From Halichondria panicea (Eukaryota; Porifera; Demospongiae; Suberitida; Halichondriidae), in contig NC_087389.1 of NCBI RefSeq assembly GCF_963675165.1, forward strand, positions 654,001 to 718,000: DNA of 64,000 bases, written 5' to 3'. Shown here piece after piece: positions 55,048 through 64,000 of this stretch. Position numbers and translations under genes: made by a program. The notes below the pieces were generated by a model. It was not told the DNA's origin. It worked only from the letters and a program-made list of their open reading frames with translations, and made no database searches. Within the stretch, counting starts at the first letter, position 1; every line of letters starts with the position of its first letter.

Positions 55048-55603
55048 ATCCGACTAGAAAAACATTTGCAATGTGAAAAATTGCTAGGATTGGCCAGGGG
55101 AACCACAAAAAAGCGTGGGAACAAGAAATCAGACGAGAGCATAACTCCAATCCGTTACAACGTCATGAACATGTACAATACATAGTATATTAAATAATAG
55201 ACTGTGTTCCAGATCCACCTATCAGCTTCCATCCACCACATCATTCCATGCAGTCACCAGTACGGTCCGTGCATGTTACTACGCATGGATGGACTGTGTG
55301 TACCTGTGCTCAACACTGCATGTATTAGGAACATCAATTCATCACAAATCATCATGATTATGTGCCCCACATTCTAAAATGGATGTATAATAAATATATA
55401 TAGGGATTGGTCATCACTCCACCAGTAAAAATTGCGTGGCATATTGGCTGGGAAAACATGGGAAAACTACCAGTATACATGTGATTGACGTTGTAACGGA
55501 TTGGAGTTATGCTCTCGTCTGATTTCTTGTTCCCACGCTTTTTTGTGGTTCCCCTGGCCAATCCTAGCAATTTTTCACATTGCAAATGTTTTTCTAGTCG
55601 GAT
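55048..55603. repeat. Fold-back element with perfect 118-bp inverted arms
   Basis: Left arm 55048-55165 and right arm 55486-55603 appear to be exact reverse complements (arm starts atccgactagaaaaacattt); about 320 bp lie between. No coding potential was recognised in arms or spacer. Perfect identity implies a recent insertion or gene conversion. It may be a fold-back transposon. Confidence 0.8.
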
Positions 55604-55843
55604 AACTATAGTCCTGTCAGTTATGGACTGACTATCATTATACGCATTAATTGGTTGATAATAATATTATTATTAGCCATGTGGCTATGTATTCTCCCTA
55701 TATAAATAATATTATTAGAGCTAATAATTATGTGCCTATAATTATGTTCTCCCCCTCTAGTGATAATAAATAATGTGGACTAGCTGCTCTGTAGTTACAT
55801 GTATGTCACTCCAGAGCATTTACAGATTGTACGTATCATCATG

Positions 55844-56705
55844 TCATGTAGAATGTATGCTCCATCGCTTGCTCACTCTCCGCCGTAATTTTGTCGTATT
55901 CTCGAGGAACCTAAACTGTATGGTGTTTGGTGGCGGCGACAAGTTTACCTTTCCAGTCTTTTCAGGTGGACACTCCCCTCCAAGCATCATCCGGAGCTGA
56001 GCATTGATCGTTGCTTTGTCGGTGCCAATATCTGCCAGCCTTGTCACTATTTTTGCAGCAAGATCCAGCTTCTTTTGCTCGTTTTGAGCGTTCACCCGCT
56101 TGCTTTTCTCTTGTACAAGCCACACATCGAGTTCTGATTTAGCAGCGTTTATCTCGCGCTCCAGCTTCAATTCTCTTGCCCGTTCATCCATTTGTTCTTT
56201 TTTGTCCTGATATTCCAGCTGCTTTTGTTTCGTCTTTTCTTCCTCCAGTCTCAGTTTAGCTTTGGCTCCAATGTTTTGTATCTCAGCCAGCTGCAGTTGT
56301 TGCTGAATCTCGAGCTGCTTAATTCTTTCTTCAGCCTCTTTTACCAAACGCTTTGTTTCCTCCTGTTCTCTAGTCTTCTGCACCTCAGCTTCCAGCTCTG
56401 CCTTCCTCATCTCCAACTGTCTGGCATGTTGGGCATCATCCTCCTCCCTCTGCCTGGCCTGTCTTGCAGCCTCTGCTTGCCTAAAAAATAATATCAAAGA
56501 ACAAGTTTGTAGTTATTTCTACTCACGTTACTAAATTCTGTCTTCTCACTTGAGCACACCTTCAGGATAGAAATGAAAGGTAAGTGTTGAGTACGTATAA
56601 TTATTTGAATAGGACTTACTCTTCACAGGGGAGATCACCACGTATCTCTTTCAATCTATATCTGCCATATTGTCCCCCGCAGTCTGTGCATATCTTCCGA
56701 GGCAT
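55844..56705 (-). CDS. Cys4-finger coiled-coil protein, paralogue 1
   Basis: Exons 56620-56705, 56527-56559 and 55844-56480 total 756 nt, 251 aa. No family recognised. The N-terminus MPRKICTDCGGQYGRYR followed by LPCEEC gives a C-x2-C ... C-x2-C pattern typical of a small zinc-binding finger, split by intron 1 within the last CxxC. Then about 150 residues of Glu/Lys/Gln-rich coiled coil (repeated QLEIQQQ and EEEKTKQ-like text), a short amphipathic block LDLAAKIVTRLADIG, the conserved TINAQLRMMLGGE and a proline-containing end. A candidate TATATAGAA lies on the - strand at about 56764-56772, roughly 60 bp before the ATG. Cytosolic or nuclear location is inferred, since there is no signal or membrane segment. 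Confidence 0.75.
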
Positions 56706-57244
56706 TCTTTCTGTCCTAGGCCTTTAGCAGAGTTGTATAGTCACTGTGTCTGAAGTAGTTGCTTCTATATACTGCATGGGAAATTTGTTTTGTGGCAGTT
56801 GTGTCTAATTGTGGGAGAGTCCCAGGGAAAGTATTGCACAGCTTTGGCTTGTGTGTGCATGCAGAAGAGGTACAACAGGCTAGGTGCAACTCTGGTGCAG
56901 CTCTAGCAATTAGCCTCTGATTGAAATTTAATTTAATCTTTATTCCGCTCACATGTTGTGTTATTGCCGAGTCAGCTAGTCTAATCGAACCGGCTGGCTT
57001 GCGAGACTACCTGCTTGAGAACTTTCAGAGCACCCTTCATGTGTATACAATCAAGGATTTATTGGGTCTAACACATTTATCATAGCTCTACAGTAATACT
57101 TTCCTCCCTATAACAACAAAGGCCTGTGTACATGTTAGAGATTACCATTGTCCCAGTGGTACTCTCCCTGGGAAAGCCCCAAGGTTGTTTACTCGCTCTC
57201 TCTATGACACTGACTAGTATGTGCAAGCTGGTTTGTGATTTAGA
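56706..57244. repeat. Duplicated flanking segment
   Basis: The interval holds the probable promoter of paralogue 1 and a block (about 56845-57060: tgtgcatgcagaagaggtac, attgaaatttaatttaatct, gagtcagctagtct) that recurs at about 57640-57860. No other gene seen. Confidence 0.6.
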
Positions 57245-57483
57245 CCAATCATAATCAATAATGATGATGTATTGCTCATAGCCTCCAGTCTGTATATAAG
57301 GCACCAATCACGCAAGCCAGGGTATATAAAATTATCAGTTGTACGGCAGTTCCACTGTACTGTCAAGAGTTTTCAAAAGCCTTTTTGCTGAATCTTGTGT
57401 GAAGTTTCAACTCTGTTACATCATGTTGAAATAACTGGAACAATAGAGGGACCTCTTTTTAGAGTGTTCCCTCGCCCAATAAA
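57245..57483 (+). other. Short CCAAT-TATA-hairpin unit, type U copy 3
   Basis: CCAAT at 57245, TATATAAG at 57293, hairpin 57446-57473, AATAAA at 57478. Same spacing as copies 1, 2 and 4. Confidence 0.5.
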
Positions 57484-58261
57484 CCAAACAAAAAATCCAC
57501 ATCTTATGTTGAATTGTGGCCGGTTGGCTGTATTCTTTGGTTGTGCTGACAGTGTGGTATGTGTTTTATTGAGTGTTTCAGAGCCGGGTATTTCTGAGGT
57601 TATGCAAGGGGGAGGAGTTCGAGTATAACGTTCTGTAGATTGGCTTGTGTGTGCATGCAGAAGAGGTACAACAGGCTAGGTGCAACTCTGGTGCAGCTCT
57701 AGCCTCTGATTGAAATTTAATTTAATCTTCATTCCGCTCACATGTTGGTGTTATTGCTGAGTCAGCTAGTCTAACACTGTACAACAGGTCAATGAACAAT
57801 CTAAACGGCTGGCTTGCGAGACTACCTGTTGTTCGGGAACTTTCCTTGGAGAGCATCCTTCATGTGTATACATTTAATGATAATCGGGTTCCATTGGGTC
57901 TAACACATTTGTCTACGGGTTAACAGACCACTAAAACCCGTGGCCGCCTACGCCCCTTGGGTCAATAAGCTCATACATAATTTTGTTGAGCTTCCTTTGT
58001 TGCCATGGTAGACAATTTTCTATTCACCTGCCCAGAAATCCCTCAAGTTTATGACAGCATAAATTATAATGACAGTCATTTATACTTCCATGGTTATAAT
58101 AATGGTAAAGGCCTGTATGTGTAGGGTTAAGGTTCAGGCTATTAGAGATTACCATTGTCCCAGTGGTACTCTCCCTGGGAAAGCTCCAAGGTTGTTTACT
58201 CACTCTCTCTATGACACTGACTAGTATATGTGCAAGCTGGTTTATTTGGCCCTGATTTAGA
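57484..58261. repeat. Duplicated block between U copies 3 and 4
   Basis: Includes the second copy of the 56845-57060 block (57640-57860) and the conserved upstream part of unit U4 (ccattgtcccagtggtactc near 58150). No gene seen. Confidence 0.5.
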
Positions 58262-58496
58262 CCAATCATAATCAATAATGATGATGTATTGCTCATAGCC
58301 TCCAGTCTGTATATAAGGGACCATCACGCAAGCCAGGGTATATTATTGCTGGTGTACGGCAGTTCCACTGTACTGTCAAGAGTTTTCAAAAGCCTTTTTG
58401 CTGAATCTTGTGTGAAGTTTCAACTCTGTTACATCATGTTGAAATAACTGGAACAATAGAGGGACCTCTTTTTAGAGTGTTCCCTCGCCCAATAAA
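58262..58496 (+). other. Short CCAAT-TATA-hairpin unit, type U copy 4
   Basis: CCAAT at 58262, TATATAAG at 58310, hairpin 58459-58486, AATAAA at 58491. Followed by diverged flanking sequence. Confidence 0.5.
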
Positions 58497-59125
58497 CCAA
58501 ACAAAAATCCACATCTTACATGTATGTTGACTTTATTAGAGGGGTTGGCTGTTTTCTTTGATTGTACTGGCAGTGTGGTACGCTCGGGGTATTCCTATTC
58601 ACAACAAAACAAAACAACAAAAGAACACTACGTCTATGCAAGTGAATTAACTGGTGTTATGATTGAGTGTTGTTGGACTATACCTCCATTGGCCTTAGCC
58701 TTTAATATTAGTTATGGACTGGCCGTTCGGTTCATGTGTTCTTTCTATATAGTGAGCGTATTAAATGTGGACTAGCTGCTCTGTACTTACGCGTATGTCA
58801 CTCCAGAGCATTGTATGATATCATAAGTACTGCATTATTATCATTTCTGAGCTGGTACTGGCCAACCATTGGTTAGGTTGTCTGGTTATGAGCACACATG
58901 CATACTGTAATGGCCGTGTAGGCACACACAGTGACATAATGGCTTAGAAATATAGCCCCATCAGTTTTGGACTGGACTGACTGCTCAATATGTGTGCGTT
59001 CTACTCAATAGCTATAGGAGGTGTCAATGAGGAAATTTTGTTGTAAAAAACTCGTTATCATAAGTCAGCTTTGGTTTGCACAATATTGTATAGTTACGAA
59101 CACAAATTAAAACTACAGAATATAG
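58497..59125. other. Spacer before paralogue 2
   Basis: Contains a segment near 58760-58812 (gtggactagctgctctgt, gtatgtcactccagagcatt) matching 55772-55822, i.e. the same 3' flank after paralogues 1 and 2, showing that the duplicated block is larger than the gene. No ORF of interest. Confidence 0.5.
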
Positions 59126-60035
59126 TCAGTCAAAGCCTACTGTAACTGGAGCTGTGCGCACTCGTTGACGTTCGATCTTTCTCTTGCTCGCTTTCGGCTG
59201 TTCTTTTGTCATATTCTCGAGAAACTTAAACTGTATGGTATTAGGTGGCGGCGGCAGGCTTACTTTCTCAATCTTTTCAGGTGGAAGCTCCCCTCCAAGC
59301 ATCATCCGGAGCTGAGCATTGATTGTTGCTTTGTCTGTGCCAATCTCTGCCAGCACGCTCACTAATTTGGCAGCAAGGTCCAGCTGCTTTGTACGCTCCA
59401 CTGCTTCAATCTCCTTTCTCTTTTGCTCGTTCTGAGCATTCACCTGTTCGGTTTGCTCCTGTTTCAGCTTCACCTCGCGGTCTGCATTAGCGTTGTTAAT
59501 CGCACATTTCCGCTCCAATTGTTTTGTTTCTTCTTTCATATTGTCTCTTTTGTTCTGAGAATCCACTTGTTTTGTCTTTTCTTCCTCCAGTCTCAGTTTA
59601 GTTTTGGCTTCCACCACTCTTGCTTCGATCCTCTGCTGCTCATTCTTTGCTTGTATCTCAGCTGCCTGCATTTGTTGCTGAATCTCGAGCTGTTTACTTC
59701 TTTCTTTAGCCTCCAAACGCTTTGTTTCCTCCTCTTCTTTAGTCTTCTGCACATCAGCTTTAAGCTCTGCCTGCCTTATCTCCAACTGCCTGGTATGTGC
59801 TGCTTGCCTACAAAATAATCCCACTATATTGCAAGAAACAATTATTATTTTCTACTCACGTTACTAAATCCTGTCTTCTCCTTTCAGCACACCTTTAGAA
59901 ATAGGAAAGGTTAGTGTTGAGTACGTATAATTATTTGAATACAACTTACTCTTCACAGGGGATATCATCACGTATCTCGGTCCATCTGTATCTGCCATAT
60001 TCTCCCTTACAGTCTTCGCATATCTTCCTAGGCAT
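59126..60035 (-). CDS. Cys4-finger coiled-coil protein, paralogue 2
   Basis: Exons 59950-60035, 59860-59892 and 59126-59807 total 801 nt, 266 aa. Starts MPRKICEDCKGEYGRYR and continues IPCEEC, the same C-x2-C ... C-x2-C finger and the same two intron positions as paralogue 1 (first two exons identical in length: 86 and 33 nt). The coiled coil is longer (extra ANADREVKLKQEQTEQVNAQ region). The C-terminal block TINAQLRMMLGGELPPEK is almost identical to paralogue 1, followed by LPPPPNTIQFKFLEN and a basic end. Strong similarity and shared flanks show recent tandem duplication. Function not recognised. Confidence 0.75.
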
Positions 60036-60344
60036 CCTGTCAGTCTATTAACCAAAGATAGTAGGTAAAGGATGAGGGTACAGTTGTTTACACAATGTAC
60101 TGGGTATTTTGTGGGCTAGATATAGTACACAGTGTCTGATTGTGGGACTGTCCCAGGGAAAGTACTGCACAGTTTTGGCTTGTTTGTGGGCAGAGAGTTG
60201 TGTACTGTGTGTTTAGTACTGTACATAAAAGTTTATGGTTTGTCTACTAATTGTGTTTGGGCCTTTCCCTGGGAAAATCCTTGTGTTCTTGTGTACAATA
60301 CTCCATGACCAATGATATGGCCTGCTATCACATGAGTTCTCTAG
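60036..60344. other. Upstream region of paralogue 2
   Basis: Contains tgtttgggcctttccctggg (about 60256), a block that recurs near 63190 and resembles 62012-62030. No gene seen. Confidence 0.4.
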
Positions 60345-60514
60345 CCAATGGCTTTACTTTAAATTAGCAACACTGGTAGAGAGAGCTAGTATAAAGGCTA
60401 CTCTAGCTCACAGTTTCATCAAATCTAACAGTTTCTGGGGCCCCGTACAGAAAGGTGGCTGGTGTATGGATGGGCAGTTGTAGAGGCACTCCTCTCAGTA
60501 GAGTGAGCACCTCT
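60345..60514 (+). other. Short CCAAT-TATA-hairpin unit, type V copy 2
   Basis: CCAAT at 60345, TATAAAGG at 60390, hairpin 60482-60514 with outer AGAGG/CCTCT and inner CACTC/GAGTG pairing around ctctcagta. Nearly the same sequence as V copy 3 over about 170 bp. Confidence 0.5.
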
Positions 60515-61045
60515 TTCAAGCAATATAAACAACCAACTGCACAGTACATGTACGTACATGTATCGAGACACACTGTCTATACTATCAAGAGTTCTTACTA
60601 CAATAGCCTTTGGTAGCTGTCCAATAGACTGGTTTGTGTGATATACATATAATTCATGTAATCAGAAATGTGGTTGGTTGTCCACGGACCCTCCCCACTT
60701 CATGCATCCATATTTATCAATGGAGTCCCCTCTTTTTGGAGCCCCAAATAAATGAAAGCACCGCAGGTGCTGATGCCTCGGTGGAGATGCCAAAGCTACA
60801 TAACATAAAAGCTACTAAAGTCTATTTGTTGAGTTTGACCTTCATAAAGTTGTCATAACTTTGTCATACTTCACTGTAATTCATATACCATTGTTATTAT
60901 ACAAACAAAATATTGTGTCAACTTTCCATAAAACGCGTACATTATCTATAATTAGATTATAATGGTTCACAAACACAATCCTTAAAAGTTTAAAATCTTA
61001 CTACATTCTGTACAATGTTCTCTATATGTTACTTTTTCTGTCTCT
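60515..61045. other. Spacer between V unit 2 and paralogue 3
   Basis: AT-rich. No gene recognised; it probably includes the 3' flank of paralogue 3. Confidence 0.35.
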
Positions 61046-61894
61046 TCATGCATAATATTGTTCCTGTATAGGTGGAGCGCAACATCCTCCCTTTGCTTGT
61101 GGTACATCAATGTCTAGCATGTTCATTAGTGCAGCGAACATGGTTTTTCTTTCTGCTTCTTGGTAATTTTCCAGAGTGTTTGTCACAGCTCGGAATTGGC
61201 CCAGCATTTGAATTCGGAACGCCATTACTTCACCTTGGGCTTGCATTAGCTTTGTTTCTTCCTCGGCTTGAACTTGCTTCGTTGCCTCGATGACTTCGGC
61301 TCGTTTGGTTTGGTTCTCCTCCTTTGCTTGGGTCTGTTTTGTTTTCTCCTCCTCAATCCTCAAGTCAATTGCTTTGGCCTCTATTTCACTTAGCCTCTTC
61401 TTGACGTCTAGCTGCTTTAGAGTAACCTTATTCTTTGCTTCATTTTCTTTGATTCTCTCTTCAACATCTTTCTCGTGTATGGCACGTTTTGTTTCTTCCT
61501 CAGAATCTTTTACATGTTTGAGACGTTTAGTTTCCTCTCCAGCGTCTGTTGCGTGGTTGTTACGTTTCGTTTTTTCTTCTGACTCTTTTGCATGTTTGGC
61601 ATTTTTTGTAGCATCATCTAATTCCCTCCTTGCCATCTCTCGTCTGTGCTCTTCCTCACTAAAGGATCACCTTAATTTATATTAATTATGCTAGTCAGAA
61701 ATCTTACCTAGTTTCACTTTTTCTTTTTTTCTCTGCACATCTGTGATGGTATAATAATAATAGTATTATTAGATTTAGTTGCATTGTGCAGCATACTTTT
61801 TACAGGTTAGACTGTCAGTTGGCTGGTGGCCCCATATTCCATAGTGCGAGTTGCAATCGTCACAGATATTCTTGCCCCATTTTGGAGTAGCCAT
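61046..61894 (-). CDS. Cys4-finger coiled-coil protein, paralogue 3 (diverged)
   Basis: Exons 61797-61894, 61708-61740 and 61046-61658 total 744 nt, 247 aa. The finger reads NICDDCNSHYGIWGH followed by LTCKKC, conserving C-x2-C ... C-x2-C with the same intron inside the final CxxC and the same 33-nt second exon. The coiled coil has a distinct repeating EETKR-x-x-H-x-KD pattern (about residues 60-130). The C-terminal block AALMNMLDIDVPQAKGG is a diverged version of the QLRMMLGGE block. The end, CCAPPIQEQYYA, is unlike the others. It is older than the paralogue 1/2 split. Confidence 0.72.
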
Positions 61895-62321
61895 TCTTAA
61901 TCGTGAGATGATCCTCTGCTATCACTGTAGACAAAATTAATCTTATGGCCTTTTGTAGAACAGCTTCTGGTGCCCCCCCACCCCCCCTGGGAAAATATCT
62001 AGAGACAATGTATGGACTTTCCCTGGGAAGGTCCCTTTATAAGTTTGTTTTTCCAGCCAGAGTTCATGACTATTACATGTAAATTCATACTTTGCTGGGC
62101 TCCAACATACCACATTCATACTTGATTGATGGCACCTTTCACAATTATTTACAGTAGACCATGGCCAGTTTACAGTAGACCAGGTTGCTATGTATTTGAC
62201 AGAGGAGGGATCATTGCTGGGCAGAAGTGAAGTATGGGAAATGTAACTTCTGTCATTATTTATTAGTCATCACAGTTTTGGCTTGTGTGTGGGCAGAGAG
62301 TTGTGTACTGTGTGTTTAGTG
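61895..62321. other. Upstream region of paralogue 3
   Basis: Contains a C-run/G-poor stretch (ccccccaccccccc near 61974) and a ttccctggga block shared with other parts of the region. No gene seen. Confidence 0.35.
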
Positions 62322-63157
62322 TACAGGGTTTTGCAAAATCCTTGCAACAGGGCTAAACAGACACTGCAAAGACTTCCATATATGGAAGTCAACTGCTGAC
62401 TATAATATTTTGGGTACAGGGTTTTGCAGAGTTCTTGTAACAGGGCTAAGCAGACACAGCAATGACTTCCATATATGGAAGTCAACTGCTGACTTTTACT
62501 TATTATTACTTTTATTATTGTACATGTGCAGGTATCTGTATTTTGAATTGAAAGATGTCCTGGAGCCTTAAGAGAGCATCAGCTTATTCACAAGATTTAA
62601 TTAAGGTGGTGGGTGGTGCACCATGGAAATGCTTATCAGGGTGTCATTGAAAAGAGCAACAGTTCTGCACACAGTTGAAGCAAATTGTCTTGTCACCAAC
62701 TTTACGACATTTCCACCTGGTACACCGTCCATGCACCACCTTAAATTTTGTCAGGATGTCCTCCTGATCTTGTGATGCTCTCTTTTAGGCTCACAGGACA
62801 ACTTTCAATTCAAGCCATTCAAATAATTATACACATACCAGAGTGTCATACAATTGCAATTAGAGAGGGGACTTTCAAACATTACCATTTGAAACATCAC
62901 CAGAACATAAAAAAAAAGGTCAACAGTTATTTCGATACCCTACCGCTATGGACACTCAAATACAACTGAGTACATTTTAGGGGGGGGGGGATTGGAGCCA
63001 GAGGAGGGATATAATCATATCCCTCCTCTGTATGAGCAGTATGACACCCTGCATAGTACACACAATATTTTAAGTCAGCAGTTGACTTGACTTCCATATA
63101 TGGAAGTCATTGCTGTGTCTGTTTAGCCCTGTTGCAAGAATTCTGCAAAACCCTGTA
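62322..63157. repeat. Composite fold-back element with 93-bp repeats
   Basis: Two direct copies (62322-62414, 62415-62500) and one inverted copy (63071-63157) of a unit that begins tacagggttttgca and contains the perfect 20-bp palindrome gacttccatatatggaagtc (62371, 62464, 63089). In between are a second inverted pair (aaggtggtgggtggtgca near 62604 against tgcaccacctta near 62733), the pair gagagcatca / tgatgctctc, and a 13-bp-stem hairpin at 63000-63029. It looks like nested MITEs. No coding. Confidence 0.7.
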
Positions 63158-63287
63158 TGCCATAAAAATTCATGGTTTGTCTACTAATTGTGTTTGGGCC
63201 TTTCCCTGGGAAAATCCTTGCAGTTCAGCTGTTGCAATACTCCATTGATCAATGATGTGGCCTGTTTCTGTCACATGATTTCTCTAG

Positions 63288-63454
63288 CCAATGGCTTTGC
63301 TTTACATTTAGTTACGCTAGTAGAGCTAGTATAAAAGCAGCTACTCTAGCTCACATTTTCATCAAATCCAAGTTTCTGGGGCCCATACAGAAAGGTGGCT
63401 GGTGTATGGATGGGCAGTTGTAGAGGCACTCCTCTCAGTAGAGTGAGTACCTCT
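63288..63454 (+). other. Short CCAAT-TATA-hairpin unit, type V copy 3
   Basis: CCAAT at 63288, TATAAAAG at 63330, hairpin 63422-63454. Near-identical to V copy 2 from the CCAAT box to 15 bp past the hairpin. Confidence 0.5.
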
Positions 63455-64000
63455 TTCAAGCAATGTAAACAAAAATGACAATCAATGCCCAGTATGCACG
63501 TACATGTATAGAGATGTGCACTAGCTTCTGTTTCTATATAGGAGAGATAAGTATCTAAACAGTTGAAGACGTGTCAAGTAAGACCTATAGCTACTAGTTA
63601 CAGTGTTGCTTGTAGCGTCAAGTAAGACCTATAGCTACTAGTTACAGTGTTGCTGTACTTTATATACTTTGTTTGAAATTACAATTGTTTGTGGGACTGT
63701 CCCAGGGAAAGCACTGCACAGTTCACAGTTTTGGTTTGTGTGTGGGCAGAGTTGTGTACTGTATCTTTATAGTGTATGCCATAAAGATTCATGATTTGTC
63801 TACTAATTGTGTTGTTTGCGAGCCTGGGAAAATTCTTGTTTTTGCAGCTGTTGACCAATGATTCAGAGGAGGTCGGACATCACTTGAACTTTCACTAATT
63901 ATGACCTTTTAATGACATTTCAGGCCAAATTGCTTTTCGTTTTTGCTGACTCAGCAGTAGAACATGACTGGATCTAGGGGATCTAGCTAGTATGGGTATT
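63455..64000. repeat. Window end: duplications, no gene seen
   Basis: A 43-bp unit (gtcaagtaagacctatagct onward) is tandemly duplicated at about 63571 and 63618. From about 63690 to 63810 a diverged copy of the 60130-60300 block (gggactgtcccagggaaag, gtctactaattgtgtt) is present. No coding region recognised up to the window edge. Confidence 0.55.

Noticed and set aside
56192-59818. + strand Leu/Phe-rich ORFs (99 and 131 aa)
   Set aside because: Antisense of Glu/Lys-rich coiled-coil exons, which always read as Leu/Phe-rich on the other strand.
61290-61685. + strand 131-aa Ser/Phe-rich ORF
   Set aside because: Antisense of the third coiled-coil exon.

Overview
The window is nuclear DNA of an animal. 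The genes are interrupted by many short spliceosomal introns (mostly 40-200 bp, GT-AG), and animal-specific families are present: a laminin gamma-like chain and a seven-PDZ GRIP-type scaffold. Dense gene packing, tiny introns and the mixture of families suggest an early-branching metazoan such as a sponge. This is inference; no species marker is visible.

Layout: (1) 1-3.4 kb, SUCLG2 on +, complete in 10 exons, with a MITE in intron 1. (2) 3.9-9.2 kb on -, a secreted laminin gamma-like chain without an LN domain. (3) 9.6-10.4 kb on +, a small membrane coiled-coil gene; a paralogue lies at 15.1-16.3 kb inside an intron of the next gene. (4) 10.9-29.7 kb on -, UTP20, complete in 55 exons whose summed length is exactly in frame (2775 aa). 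A tRNA-Leu(CAG), a Helitron helicase relic, a minisatellite and fold-back repeats sit in its introns. (5) 30.0-33.4 kb on +, a repeat-rich unrecognised protein transcribed divergently from UTP20. (6) 33.7-34.9 kb on +, an intronless PI-PLC X-domain protein. (7) 35.1-37.7 kb on -, DALRD3. (8) 38.0-41.6 kb on +, two neighbouring single-pass membrane proteins with tyrosine-motif tails. (9) 41.9-42.4 kb on -, two microprotein genes, UQCC5/SMIM4 and UQCC6/BRAWNIN, arranged as one dicistronic unit with 6 nt between stop and start. (10) 43.1-51.1 kb on -, GRIP. (11) 51.4-52.2 kb on +, the 5' part of ANAPC4, which stops in mid-gene. (12) 52.2-64 kb, a mosaic of recent duplications: three tandem genes for Cys4-finger/coiled-coil proteins on -, mixed with at least seven short CCAAT-TATA-hairpin units on +, plus fold-back elements.

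Most genes are housekeeping: the citric acid cycle (SUCLG2), ribosome biogenesis (UTP20), tRNA modification (DALRD3), complex III assembly (UQCC5/6) and the anaphase-promoting complex (ANAPC4). The two most unusual parts are the UQCC5-UQCC6 dicistron and the duplicated region after 52 kb. Exon coordinates were read by eye from splice sites, frame continuity and remembered family sequence; no alignment was run.
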